Shown here one piece after another: positions 33,846 to 45,165 of a stretch of 64,000 nucleotides of DNA. Each line of letters begins with the position of its first letter. Within the stretch, counting starts at the first letter, position 1. The position numbers were made by a program, and so were the translations under genes. The DNA is from Talpa occidentalis. Its lineage: Eukaryota > Chordata > Mammalia > Eulipotyphla > Talpidae. The notes under the pieces were generated by a model. The model worked only from the letters and a program-made list of their open reading frames with translations, did not search any database and was not told the DNA's origin. The DNA is taken from positions 15,833,314-15,897,313 of the forward strand of contig NW_023601543.1 of assembly GCF_014898055.3 (NCBI RefSeq), given 5' to 3'.

Positions 33846-34799
33846 TAAATGAGCTATAAATCTATCTCAATATAACTAATACCAAAGTCCCCACTACACA
33901 AATTTTCAGTGGTGAGGTCTCTATTTATCCTTAAATGTGAATGATGGCTCTTAAAATATAAGAAATATGTTGTTAATATTTCCTTCCCTTTGTTCTCATG
34001 TCCCTTAATTCTTACTGGGGATAATTTATTTTGGAAGGTGCTCTTAAGCATATGCTGACTGAATTCAATTGAAAGAGAATCACAAGGGACTCTTTACCCA
34101 AAGAGCATGGTGAGTTTTAGTTATAAAATTAGTAATTCCAAAACAAAAATGGTGCCCCAGGTTTATAATGTAGTACAGTAGATGCTAGATTGTAGGCATA
34201 ATCATCTACTGATGCAATCTGAGAACAGGGTGGCATAAGTCATGGCCTACTGGGGATGGGACATGGAAGAGGTTCTATCCCAAGGAATGCAACTAAGATC
34301 CTGTCACTAGTAATGGGACACAAGGCAGTGGTTTCGGGAACAAAATAGAATACTTAAAACGCCAAGGGAATGTGAAGTCAGAATGGGACTAGCATCAGGT
34401 GAACTTGAGTTCACTCGAACTTACCCCAGGTCACAGAAATCATAAGTAGGGCAGTTGGCATTTTGAATTCAAAAGGCCTTGCTTCAGAGCTTCATTTGCA
34501 CAGTTACCCACTCTGCTATATTGCTTCTCTTTGTTAATGCTTACATAACATTTCTTTGTTACCAACACCCCATAATTTATTTGGTAATTCTAGCATCTGT
34601 AGGTATGCATTTCTAGTTGGTATTATTTCTAACTTCATAATACATATGTGACACACATATGTGTGTTTATACATATGTGACACAAACATGTTTTACATGC
34701 CTTTCATTATTTCATTAGTACATGGTGTCAGTTGTGTTATTTGATTAAAAACATCTTCAGTTCTTGGGTATTGTAGAATTATTAGTATAGTGATACTTT
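33846..34799. other. non-coding DNA, no gene seen
   Basis: A small palindromic ACACACATATGTGTG lies near 34651-34666. No gene. Confidence 0.45.
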
Positions 34800-35025
34800 G
34801 GTAAATATAGTAGTTATAATTTACTAAGCTCTTACAATGTAGCCAGGATTGTACCGTGTGCTTCATATCAATTATTTAATTTAATCTTCACAATGATGCT
34901 ATTAAATATTTACTATTACTACACAACATTTGCATAGGGAAGCTGATATTAAGTAATTTGTCCGAGGTCTCATAGTAAATAGTGATTTAAACCCAGTTCC
35001 ATCTGACTTCAGAGCCTGTTTTGTG
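34800..35025 (-). repeat. MIR SINE relic
   Basis: Antisense MIR text across nearly full length: 'TTTACTAAGCTCTTACAATG', 'TATTTAATTTAATCTTCACA', 'GGGAAGCTGATATTAAGTAA', 'TTTAAACCCAGTTCCATCTG'. Confidence 0.85.
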
Positions 35026-35125
35026 AGAGCTATTTTCTTCCATATGGAGTAGGCATGCACAGCAAATTGAAGTTAGAATAAATGTTAAGATTTTATTACA
35101 GTAACTTAGAAGGAATGGATTATGG

Positions 35126-35310
35126 CAGTATTCTCAAAGTGTAGTCCTCAGATTATAGCATTAACACCATCTGGGATTGTTGAAACATGCAAATGCTTGG
35201 GCTTCATCCCAGACCTACTGAATCAGAAACTTTGGTGGCAAGGTTCAGAAATATGTGTCTTACAATCCATCCAGTGGATTTCAATCCTAACTACGAATTT
35301 AGAACCACTG
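35126..35310 (+). repeat. MER5A-type hAT DNA transposon relic
   Basis: Begins CAGTATTCTCAAAGTGTAG and ends TAGAACCACTG, the short inverted termini of MER5A. The middle follows the consensus ('CAGACCTACTGAATCAGAAA'). About 185 bp, close to the family's full length (about 189). It is non-autonomous and has no coding capacity. Confidence 0.93.
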
Positions 35311-36549
35311 CACAAAAGTGTTAGTGGGAAATGAGAGGCTAGTGGAAAAATAACATGACTTGGAGAGTATTTAGGGAATCTTAGAGTTGAATACATTCCC
35401 CATGCTTGAAGTATGGGTGATGAAAAGAGTAGTGGTAACATAGAACTAAAGACAAAAAAGGATCATATTTTCTCCATCAGTTTGCCCATGGGCATCTGTC
35501 CACAGGTACATTCTAGTTTTACAAAAATAACTGCTACATTATTGTCATTACTGCCTCCCCAACTATCCTAATGATTAACTGGATGTTTGCACTCAGTATT
35601 GAGGCAAGCAGGTGAGCTGGTGGCAGTGTGAATTGTGTAATCCATTTAATCATAAAAGAAAAAAGGTGATGTAAGGCTCCTATAAAAATGAAAGAATGTA
35701 GATATTAATTTTATACTCACATACATGTTGATGGCATGACAGCATGTGCCAAGGGGTTGACTATATTAGTAAAATCAGTACTGTATAGCAAGCAGAAGTA
35801 ATAAAACACTGCAGCATTAACTGGTCTACATTAGACGCCCTTCTGTTCTTAGATAATTGCCTTTCACACTTCTTTGATATTAAAAAATAAGCCTCTTGTA
35901 AGGAAAACTGTTTTACCTGAAACAGCATCAAAAAACCTTCATCTCAAATTAGTTGCATTAATTTTTGCTAAGGCTGATGAAAACACCAGGAGTTAAATAT
36001 TAAACAAACCTATCTCATTTGCTGTTTCTGAGGAATTGCCTCTGATTACCTAAACTAATAAGATTAACATATTAGGATAACACTTGGTATTTTTCAAAGC
36101 ATTTTAACATGTAACATCTTAACTGAAACTTATAAATTGGTGAGTGAAGTAAGGAAGGTGTATCATTACCATTTTATTGGGGAGAGGGATGTGATGGAGA
36201 ATGATAGCTGTTTCCTATAACAAAGACTGTGTTTTAGGCCCGACTTGTCCTTCTAGGCTGAATTTGTTCTGTGTAATTTCCTCTTACCTTAAGTACCGTT
36301 GTGGTTAAGAGGGGTTCCTCATTCTCCCAGGCAGTATTCTCCTGGTGTGTCCAGCATGCAAGTTGTCAGATAAAATTAGTGATGTCTCAGTTGCATCAGA
36401 ACACAAGATTTGAGAGTAGGCTGAGTTCCCCAACCTCGGCCTTCTTTCTACTTAAAATTGTATTATGAACATAATTTTGTGTATTTAAAATATTATTCTA
36501 AAATATAGTTATTTTCACCTTTTCACTATTTTTAATATTTACAACCATA
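35311..36549. other. non-coding DNA, no gene seen
   Basis: About 36070-36190 may be a MIR relic (GTATTTTTCAAAGCATTTTA). Nothing else recognised. Confidence 0.4.
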
Positions 36550-36686
36550 TTATTATTCATAGATATTTGTGCATATCTCTTCATTTGTCAGGACAAAATA
36601 CCAACAGTGGAAGGATTATGCCCAGGATTATGATCCTTTCCAAAGCCTGTGGCGTACATTATCACAATATCTTTAAGAAAGTTTGC

Positions 36687-37342
36687 ATGTGAATATCACG
36701 TAGTGTTTCACCTATATTTCCTTCTATGTATTTTTATGGTTTCAGGTCTTATGTCTAGATCCAGCAATTCCACTCCTAGGTATTTACCCAAAGGACACAG
36801 AAACATCAATTCCAAAGAGCACCTGCACCCCTATGTTTATAGCAGCACTGTTTACAATAGCTAAGCTATGGTAATGACCCAAATGCCCAAAAATAGATGA
36901 CTGGATCAAGAAGATGTGGTACATATATACCATGGAATATTACTCAGCATTCAAAAAAGATAAACACATGCAATTTGCAGCAACATGGATGGTGCTGGAA
37001 GGGATCATGCTCAGCGAAATAAGCCAGAAAGAAAAAGAAAAATACCAGATGGTCTCACTCATAGCAGGAATCTAGAAAACCTAAATAAGGGACCAGGAAA
37101 ATGAATAACTATAAGAAAGTGAAAATCAAAATCAACAAAAAACTATGAACCAGAGACACTCTATGGGGGGTGGGGGGCGGGAGGGTAGGGATTGGGGTCA
37201 AAATAAGGGGGTTGTAATTGTATGGGGAATATAAAAATAAAATGAAAAAAAAAATAATGGGGTTGCAATTGTATGGGGAATATAAAAATAAAATTTATTA
37301 TTAAAAAAGCTATCAAGGTGAACAAAATATATATATATATAT
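36687..37342 (+). mobile_element. L1 with 5' inversion (twin priming)
   Basis: 36758-37305 is a sense L1 3' end (ORF2 C-terminus from 'ATCCAGCAATTCCACTCC', stop, 3'-UTR, A-rich tail). 36687-36757 is a further-upstream piece of the same L1 in the opposite orientation: it matches plus-strand 22040-22112 of the other young L1. The breakpoint shares the base at 36758, and about 540 bp of L1 between the two pieces is missing. A probable target duplication is AAGAAAGTKTGCA (36675-36687 and 37345-37357, one mismatch). The tail ends in a (TA)n run. Confidence 0.9.
37165..37197 (+). other. G-tract in the L1 3'-UTR
   Basis: Several G-runs in 33 bases (GGGGGG, GGGGGG, GGGAGGG, GGG, GGGG). L1 3'-UTRs in many mammals carry such polypurine tracts, which can form G-quadruplexes. 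Confidence 0.75.
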
Positions 37343-37589
37343 AAAAGAAAGTGTGCACCTACTTACATCCCACTAAATGGTATTTAATAGCACACCTTTC
37401 TCTGAACCTTTGCCAAAATTGTCAGTTTGATAGGTGAACTTGGTGTCTTATTTTTTTTTTTTTGTGATTTGCATTATTTGATGACTAAGTTATAAATTGG
37501 CCACTTGCCTTTTCGTTTGTGTGAATTCTCTAACTCTTTGATCTAACTAACTTTTGATGTAGACACTCAGATAGACAACATTTTAAACC

Positions 37590-37770
37590 TTGTAGCCTTA
37601 TAGTCTCTGTCACGACTACTCTGCTGTTACAGTGGAAAAGCAGCCATTAGGTAATTCATAAATGAATACGCATGGCTGTGTTCCAAGAAAAATGTTACAA
37701 TACTCAGTAACCCAAAATTGACCCATGGGCTTTACTTTGCCAACCCCTGATTTAGTTCATTATGCTACTG
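37590..37770 (+). repeat. hAT-type DNA transposon relic
   Basis: 'GTCTCTGTCACGACTACTCT', 'AAGCAGCCATTAGGTAATTC', 'GGCTGTGTTCCAAGAAAAAT' and the end 'ACTTTGCCAACCCCTGATTT' are the order seen in a common mammalian non-autonomous DNA transposon. I do not recall its exact name. Confidence 0.65.
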
Positions 37771-38130
37771 GAGGTATTTACCACTTTCAAATTGATTTTA
37801 AAAATTACTGCATATATTAAAGACAGTTAACCATTTGTAATCTACATTGGAAATGTGTTCTTGTTTTATATTTAAAAATATTATTTTCCTTTGTTTTTAT
37901 ACTTAGAAATATTTTCTCCACTATGAATACAGTGTGTTTTCTTCTAGACCTTTTAGGTTTCAATTTTTATTCTTCATTCTTAAATTCATCTGGAATTAAT
38001 TTTAGTTTGTAGTTCAAGGAACTGTAGTTAGGAACTGACATAATACTTTCCAACAAATTGTCAAAATGGTGTTAGCACAATTTGTTTTTCAAAAGACCTT
38101 CTTTGCTCAGTGGGGTTTCCTTTAATCTAA

Positions 38131-39954
38131 GTCTCTACTAATCTAGATGCATCTGTACTCATCTTAGAGGTATTGTCCTTTGAGTCTAGCATCTGAAAAT
38201 AATAGCTCTAGAAGTATTTTCACATAGGGGGGCCTCTCGAACTCCCTTTTTACTTCCTTATGTCCAGTTTGAAATGTATCAAAATTTCTTCTTTAACTTT
38301 AGCTATTGCTATTGTTGTTGGGCTGCTGTCTTTGCACTTTTAAATTTCATATGTCTATGTCTCTTTGGATTTGTGTATAGTCTTGTATTGCTCAAGGGGA
38401 GACATGCCTATCTGTAAAGCCAGAGAATCTGTAACTCTTCTTGCTGTTGTAATTTAGCTTTGATATACTATTTTCATTTCTCATGAAGTTAGATTCCTAA
38501 TCTTATGAATGACTTGTCCAAATTTCACTGGCCCCCTTATCATACTTTTTAAAAAAAATCTGGTTATAAAAACTATCTTTTCTTTAAGATTATGCAATCA
38601 CAAAGGTAAAGTTAAGCTTCCTGATTTCCTAAAGAATTGTATTCTTACCTTAAAATGTCATTTCCCTTTCCTTTTTCAATTGCACTGACCATAGTGACAT
38701 ATCTCCGATATAGCAATACGTTCACTTTGGCCATTTCATCTCTATGGTCTTTTCTGAAAATAAAATCCTAGTAAGAGCTGTCTGGTCTTCCTAAAACCTC
38801 TGATCCCAGTTGTCACTCTTTGTTCTCTACTTTCATCCTGTTAGAGGTATGATGACAGGTTGAGTTTCCTTTCCTCATGGTTTGAGGAAAAGAATGGCTT
38901 CCATGTTGAAAACTTCTGGGAAGATTAATCTCACAACCCAGGAAGTAATAGTTTCTTCTGAATTTCTTTGCTATTTTCAGTTTGAAAAATCCTGATGTCC
39001 TTACAACTCCAGGCCAAGGCACAAAATGTTCTTTTCTAAAATACACAGTCTATGACCTATATTCAAATTTCTGCTTTCTTAGCAGTGTCATTTTCAAATC
39101 TTTGATATCCTTCTCATTCCACTCTATCTAGTTTGGATGGTGAAATCAGGACAATATGTAAAAATTCATCCATAGAATCTGTAGTTTTAAGTTATCAAAT
39201 CTCAATGGTTCATCAAAAACTTTATAAAGTATAAGGTCTATTTTTAGTAAGAAATATGTAATTTTTTTGTATTAGCAAGTCAAACATTTTATTAATATTT
39301 GTGGCTTGAAAAAGTATTACATTAGTATCTTGCAGTGGGGTTTTAGAATTAAGAATGGATTCATCAAATTTTTTCCAGAACATTATTGTCTGCAATTTTA
39401 GTGTTTTATATATTTAATTCAATTTCATTTCATATTATTCTAAGTAATCTGCAAATATTCACTTATAATCCTGGCAGTATGCTTGTAAGGTCAATTAAGT
39501 AAGGTGAACTTGCCAACTACTACAAAGAAAAGAAGACATGGAGGTAAAAGGATTTGTCCTGGGTTGAGTAGCATGCTAATGAGTAAGTGGGACCATCTCT
39601 GTCTCACCAATAACTTTATGCCTAACCTCACATATCTGAAGGTGACTTTGGTTGTAACAAATCCTTCCTGTTATCACCAGGAAGTCTCAGAAAAGAAAAA
39701 GTATCTACCTCTTCTAGGAAGCAAAGCTTCCTCTCCCTTAGCTCTTATCAAGCATTCCTCTGTTTTAATTCTGCTCCAAGTTTTATTGAAAACTTGTTGA
39801 TAATGTTGATCTTTTTTTCTTCTACTTCCCTTCTATTAAGATTCCTTCCAGCTTTAGAATTTTACAATTCCCAAAGATTTCTTTTTCTTTTTTTTTTTAT
39901 TTTGCAGTACAAGTATAGCATAGATATCATGCACATGATTGTAGTATCAGATAG
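38131..39954. other. non-coding DNA, no gene seen
   Basis: The first part (to about 38400) may still belong to the old LINE upstream. No gene or clear repeat after that. A 98-aa open frame at 39504-39800 has no recognisable features. Confidence 0.4.
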
Positions 39955-40156
39955 ATTTAGGTTACAGGAACAGTTCCATCACTAATATTTATATAATCTT
40001 GGGCAAATTATTTGGCCTTCTCAAACTTCTGTTTTTTTAATTGGTAAAATGTGTATAATTAATAATATCTTTCTCACAAAGTCATTGTGCTATTGTGTGT
40101 GCAAATGCTTTGCACTTAATAGCGCATAAAAGTGACTCAATAAATGATAATTGTTA
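39955..40156 (+). repeat. MIR SINE relic
   Basis: 'ATAATCTTGGGCAAATTATT', 'TTAATTGGTAAAATGTGTAT', 'GCACTTAATAGCGCATAAAA' and 'GTGACTCAATAAATGATAAT' follow the MIR consensus into its 3' end. Confidence 0.88.
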
Positions 40157-40925
40157 CCTATAAGCTATATGTAAGCACAGTCCATAGCAAAATTTGTGAT
40201 AACCAATGTTACACTTTGGTACCATCCTTTTTCCCTTTCTGTGCCTCTCACTTTTGTTATTTTCTCTGTGGTTATTTTCTTTTCACATACAATATCCAGT
40301 TAGGAGGTATTGAGGTGTTATGGGAGGGTTTTTGGTGGAAGCTTAATGATTACACATTACTACAGTGACCCTGTCTCTACGCTAGTCATGTATATACAAT
40401 GCTAATATTTTTGATCTTTGAGATTATAATTTTCCATCTCTCGCTTAAGAAAATTTCCCTGGTAATTAAAACTGAGTATCTGATTCCGGAAATCATGCCT
40501 CAAGAGAGCTTTGCTGCATGTGATGTGCATTAGTTATTAGGAACTGCCTCACACTCATTTATAAAGCTGATTACAGACCTGGTTTCTATCACTTACAGAA
40601 TGTTCATAATAATTGCACGAGTTCAGGCAGCCTATGTCTCTCCATGAAACTATGTATTTTCAGAGAAGGAAATCTTTATTACATGACAGCTCACATGCTC
40701 ACATCCATCACTTTGTGAGTGTAACTTATTTGCAGCCTGGTGGGAGTTATATAATCGGCCACTAACATTTCAACAAAGAAATGAGAGGGAATTAAAAGAG
40801 AGGTTCACCACTCATCTTTCTACAAATTCTGTTTTGTTAGTAGAAGTGAAATCTCAGATCAGTGTCCGATTCTCCTGCCTGTTCCAGATACTAATGTCAA
40901 CCAGTTCTATCCAAATCATTAATAA
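40157..40925. other. non-coding DNA, no gene seen
   Basis: No gene or clear repeat. Confidence 0.45.
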
Positions 40926-40954
40926 TCTCTCTCTCTCTTTCTCTCTTTAGAGAG

Positions 40955-41037
<83 letters not shown>

Positions 41038-41048
41038 CATACACACAC
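40926..41048. repeat. compound (CT)n-(AC)n microsatellite
   Basis: About 120 bp. An interrupted CT block with an AGAGAGA interruption near 40950-40956, then roughly 24 uninterrupted CT units, then about 15 AC units and a CACCCCATACACACAC end. Confidence 0.98.
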
Positions 41049-41284
41049 TAGAAATGGGTTGTGGTAAGTATACAATGGACATTAGACATGTCTATTAATG
41101 TCAAGTTAGGGGTGGGAGGTGGATTTTGGTCATTTTGGTTAGGCACTAATTTTAAATCATGTTAAAAAATGTCCATGAGTTTGTTTTAGGGTGTGTCTCT
41201 CTAAAGCAGGTTTTTTCATCTATAATATTATTAACAATTGAGGCCATAGTTTAGTAGCATCTTGAATGGAATCCACTAGATCCC

Positions 41285-41409
41285 AGAAGCTCCCCTCACC
41301 TCCCAAGTTCCAACAAACAGAAATATCTCCTGGTATTCTGACTTGCCCTGTGTGTGTGGGGGGGGTGTGGGGGGAGGACAAAATTACCACCAGCTGAGAA
41401 CCACTGGTA
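41285..41409. repeat. MER20-type hAT relic
   Basis: 'CAACAAACAGAAATATCTCC', a G-rich insertion (41350-41377), then 'GGACAAAATTACCACCAGCT' and the terminus 'GAGAACCACTGG' match the right end of a MER20-like element. Confidence 0.6.
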
Positions 41410-41551
41410 TAATTCCTTCTCTTTCCCCTTGTTTCTTCCCCAGAACTTTGGCAATGATACAATAAAAAAATCATCTGAGAGCTTTTTATTCTAAACAGAC
41501 ACAGTTGAAAGATTTGATTGTTTCTTGCAAAAGGAATAAGACTCACCAATG

Positions 41552-41690
41552 ATTCTCAACTTTGCCTGCACACATACATTGACATCCCCAGGAGATGTTT
41601 ACAATATCTTGTTGTCTGGCAGCATTGCTCTCAGAAATTCTGATGTATTGGGTGTGGTGTGTGTATTTAGGATATTTAAGATCTCTTTTT
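41552..41690 (+). repeat. MER5-like hAT relic
   Basis: 'TTCTCAACTTTGCCTGCACA' followed by 'CCCCAGGAGATGTTTACAAT' and 'CAGAAATTCTGATGTATTGG' follows the left part of MER5/Charlie-type elements. Confidence 0.6.
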
Positions 41691-42040
41691 GTAATTCTAT
41701 TGTACATCAAAGTTATATAATCACTTGCTGCAGATGTCCCCTTTTAGAGAATGGGCATTGAAAAGCTAGTTATGTTAGAAACAGGAAATCTTGGCTTATG
41801 TGCTGGGCTGTGGAATTTCTCTAGAAGGGCGATGGTAGATATTAACTTAATGGCAACTAGTGTTGCTAGCAGATTTCAAAGGGTCTTGTCTAGACACTAC
41901 ATTGGAGCCTACTCTTAGTCTGGAAAGCATCCCCCTACTACAGCTGCCTTGCCTCCACACACCCACCCATGCTAGACAAAGCAAAATACATAAAAATAAT
42001 ATATTAAGCTAGGAGCAACTATTATTTTATTTTATTCATG
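41691..42040. other. non-coding DNA, no gene seen
   Basis: No gene or clear repeat. Confidence 0.45.
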
Positions 42041-42239
42041 TTTTTTAAAGATTTATTTATTTAATTATATAAGCACTGGGTACAGTCAGAAGCGTGAGTG
42101 GACGAGAGAATTCACCAGAGCCAGAGCGTGGAACAGAACAGGCAGACTGGCGAAATACACTGCTGAGGGGAGCAGCGGGCACAGCAGGAGAGGTCTGTGC
42201 ACCATGTGGGACCTTCGCCAGCGGCCGGGGATCGAACCA
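42041..42239 (-). mobile_element. tRNA-derived SINE, type A, 5'-truncated at the B box
   Basis: Tail and body are close to the type A consensus. The copy ends exactly in the tRNA B box (complement GGTTCGATCC), so the A box and the head start are missing. It has no internal promoter. No clear target duplication. Confidence 0.92.
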
Positions 42240-42729
42240 CTTTGTTGGTATAGAAACTAAATTTATTTTAACATCACGGTAGTCCTGAAAGGAAAGCAAG
42301 TAACCAAAGAATAAGGTCCTCTTGAGCAGGTGAGAAGTATAAGAGAAAATGAACAACTTTACTTAGACCTCAAGGTAGAACATAGAAGTCAGCATCAGTC
42401 TCTATCTATAGGCAGAGCATCTCTATCCACATCTGGCTTCTCCCTGTGGGTCACAGCCCAGTCACCAGTTACTACACCAGTCTTGGGACTCCAGTGACAT
42501 CTAACTGAACACCCAGTTGGCACAGAACAGAGAGCTTTGTTGTGTGCACTTAGAGGAATCAATGCACATAAACAGTACTGAAACCCAATATTTCACCATT
42601 AAGTTAGAAATGCAATGTCCATGGCACAAGCAATCATTTCTGCCAAATACAGAGAGGTAGATAGTTTTAGCAAGTCTACAGCTTATTTTAACAGTCTACT
42701 ATATATGGTTCTGTCATTCTTTGAATGTA
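42240..42729. other. non-coding DNA, no gene seen
   Basis: No gene or clear repeat. Confidence 0.45.
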
Positions 42730-44160
42730 CCTAATTCATCTTGAACTAAATTTTCTTTTTAGCTATACTTCTCTGTGTTTTGTCACCTGGTGTTCTTTTA
42801 GCTTCCTGGAGTTGCTTATTTCCTTATGCAGGTATGGGAAATCTATTTTTTCTTTAAATATAGTTTCTGGTCCTTTTTGTCTCTCTTCCCTCTGAGATAC
42901 CCATTATTCTTATATTTTTTTTCTTGATGATGTAGTATAGTTCACACAGTGTTTCTTCATTTATTTCATTTCTCATTGTCTTCCATCTTGCTTCTTTGTA
43001 AATTTGTATCTTTAGGTCCACTGATTCACTTTTCTATTTGGATTATTCTACTTCTGAAGTTTTCTATAGTATTTTTCATCTCTTCATTTAATCTTTTTTT
43101 CATCTTGCAACTTCTATGTTTCAGTCTTCAGAGTGTCATTTTTGATTTTGTGAGGACACATTCATTTTTTTCTTAATTTTCTTGCAGATTCTTGATCTGC
43201 TTTTCTATGTCTTCTTTGAGTTCTTTGATTTCTTCTCATTTCTTTATGTTGACAAACTTGAATTCTGTATCTGATAGGAGATACAAATCTTCCATGTCTT
43301 TGTGGTTGAGTTTTGGGGTATGATCTGCACATGTGTTTTTTTTTTTTCAAATAGAGGCATGTTTTATTTATTTATTTATTTGTTTTGTTTATACATGCAC
43401 TGGGCACAGTGAGAAGCGCGGGAGGGTGAGAGAATTCACCAGAGCCAGAGCGGGGAGCAGAGCAGGCAGAAGGACCGAAGTACACTGCTGAGGGGAGCAG
43501 CGGGCAGCAGGAGAGGTCTGCGCGCCATGTGGGACCCTCCTCCGGTGGCCGGGGAGCAGCCGGGGATCGAACCGGCGCCGCAGAGGCTGCAGGCAGCTTC
43601 GCAACCCAACGCTCAACCGCTGCGCCACCGGGGAGGCCCCTGCACATGTGTTTTTACGTCCCCTGAAGAATTCTGTGGCTTTTGTTGTATTATTCTCATA
43701 CCCCACTTATTTCAGGAGCTCAGTGTTGTGGATTTTGTCTCTGCTATGCAATCTCCATCCACACTCAGGCTTAGGGAACTCACAAGAGAGCCACGGAGGG
43801 GTCACCACTGTAGGGCAGAGCCCTGCGTGGCCTGAACTGGGGCCTGCTCTGGGTCCCAAGGTACTGGTGGTTTGTCCCAGGGTTGGGGGTGGTGGTTCCC
43901 AAAGGGCGATTGAGGGGTCCTCATGTCCAGTGATGCTTTCCATAGCCTGGATTAGGGCATGTGTCTCCTCCCGAGGTGCTAGTGGCTAAGGCTGGGGTTT
44001 GGGGTACTGCCTATGGATGGTTGAGGTGCCAGGGAAGAGCATGACTCAGACTGAGCAGTGAACCAGTTGCTGAAGTGCTGTTGGCTGGGACCAGGGTCAG
44101 GGATGTTTGCGATGGCTGAATGTCACTGATAATTGGTGAGGCTCTTCAGCCCCGACTTTT
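42730..44160 (-). mobile_element. L1 or HAL1 5' region (5'-UTR and ORF1 start)
   Basis: On the minus strand, a GC-rich leader (44160-43660) is followed by an A-rich segment (43340-42730). The latter encodes lysine/glutamate/glutamine-rich coiled-coil-like peptides broken by stops, including a 62-aa frame at 43162-43350 ('QRRHRKADQESARKLRKK'). GC-rich 5'-UTR then coiled-coil ORF1 is the L1/HAL1 layout. A fresh SINE splits it at 43341-43639. Plus-strand frames over the leader (102-113 aa) are not genes. The family assignment is inference from layout and composition. Confidence 0.55.
43341..43639 (-). mobile_element. tRNA-derived SINE, type A, very young full-length copy
   Basis: Perfect 16-bp target duplication CTGCACATGTGTTTTT (43325-43340 and 43640-43655). 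The head is intact on the minus strand: GGGGCCTCCCCGGTGGCGCAG, A box GGTGGCGCAGCGGTTGAGCG, B box GGTTCGATCCC. It retains many CpG dinucleotides. The sequence between B box and body has a short GGCTGCTCCCCGGCCACC expansion. This is the best candidate in the window for a copy able to be transcribed by pol III. Confidence 0.97.
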
Positions 44161-44489
44161 GTGTGTGTGTGCTCCTTAGGCGCTTATACCTCATTTTATG
44201 TTTGACCAAGAAAAATCGTAATCTGGATTGCAAGAATATTTTCTTGACTGTGTCTCCCTACTTCTTAAGTTGCTTCCATCAATTGATACCTCAGCCTTAT
44301 AATCTTTTGATACCTCTCATCATTCTGTCCCTTTATTTCTATGATCTAATAATAATGGCCTTTCAGTTCCTTTAGACTATCAAATACAATCATATTATGG
44401 TAATATCACATTTGCTTTTCCATTATTTTGTAATGTTTTCATTAACATTGGTTAACTGTCATTAATTCTTTAGGAATTAGCTTAAGTAA
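44161..44489. other. non-coding DNA, no gene seen
   Basis: Short (GT)n near 44160-44171. No gene. Confidence 0.45.
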
Positions 44490-44785
44490 AACTTCATTAA
44501 AGAAACTTTCTGTGACCACTTCTTCTCAGTCTAAAACAGCTTTGCTTATTATCCCCTCCATTTTATGCCTTCATGTTTCCTTTGTAACACTGATAACTTA
44601 AAAGTTTTAATATCATTTATAATTATAGGCTTACTTGTGAGATTATTTATTACCTGTCTCCTCTACCATAATCTAAGCTATGTGGGAATAGGAACTTTGT
44701 CTGGTTCTTCACCATAAATCTCTAAGGTTTAGAGTAGCATTTGGCATATTATGCATGTTTAAATATTTGTTGAATGAATTGTATA
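44490..44785 (+). repeat. L2 LINE 3'-end relic
   Basis: 'AAGAAACTTTCTGTGACCAC', 'CTAAGCTATGTGGGAATAGG', 'AACTTTGTCTGGTTCTTCAC' and 'AATATTTGTTGAATGAATTG' follow the L2 3' end to its terminal repeat. Confidence 0.85.
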
Positions 44786-44789
44786 TCTT

Positions 44790-44955
44790 CTCTCACCAGC
44801 CTAATAATGTTTCCCCCAGTCACTCTTTTGCTCATTATCCTGTTTTATTTTCTTTATAACAATTATTGTTAGCTGAACTTGTCTTGTTGATTAATACATT
44901 TATTTATGTTATTGCTTGTCTCTTCCAACTAGACTGTAAATTATTCTAGAGTGTG
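44790..44955 (+). repeat. second L2 LINE relic
   Basis: 'CAGTCACTCTTTTGCTCATT', 'ATTTATGTTATTGCTTGTCT' and 'CAACTAGACTGTAAATTATT' repeat part of the L2 3' text immediately after the previous copy, in the same orientation. Confidence 0.75.
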
Positions 44956-44959
44956 CATT

Positions 44960-45165
44960 CTGAAGCTCTCAGCCTGGGTTTCGGTCTTTGCTTCACTACT
45001 TACTGTATACGTACCTGTTAGAAAGTCACTTCAGCCAGCAAGTATACTTTATCTGCAAAATAGTGGTAATTGTTCTCATATCATATGCCTGCTGTGAGGA
45101 TTAAATGTAAAATTGCATATAAACCAACTAGCAGAGTGACTGCCTACTGTGAGCTTGATATGAGT
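44960..45165 (+). repeat. MIR SINE relic
   Basis: 'CTCAGCCTGGGTTTCGGTCT', 'ACTTTATCTGCAAAATAGTG', 'CTGCTGTGAGGATTAAATGT' and 'AACTAGCAGAGTGACTGCCT' cover almost the full MIR. Confidence 0.88.

Larger units (their letters stand above)
36550..38130 (-). mobile_element. old L1M/HAL1-type ORF2 remnant, interrupted
   Basis: Antisense old-LINE text runs from about 36550 to 36686, resumes at 37343-37590 ('CTTACATCCCACTAAATGGT', 'TGATTTGCATTATTTGATGA') and again at 37860-38130 ('TTAAATTCATCTGGAATTAA'). It is broken first by a twin-primed L1 (36687-37342) and then by a hAT relic (37590-37770). Heavily decayed. Confidence 0.7.

Noticed and set aside
40926..41048. CRISPR-like or satellite array
   Set aside because: The units are dinucleotides without spacers, so it is an ordinary microsatellite.
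43527..43989. Open frames of 102 and 113 aa on the plus strand
   Set aside because: They run from a SINE into the GC-rich L1/HAL1 leader, opposite to the element's own sense, with no domain.
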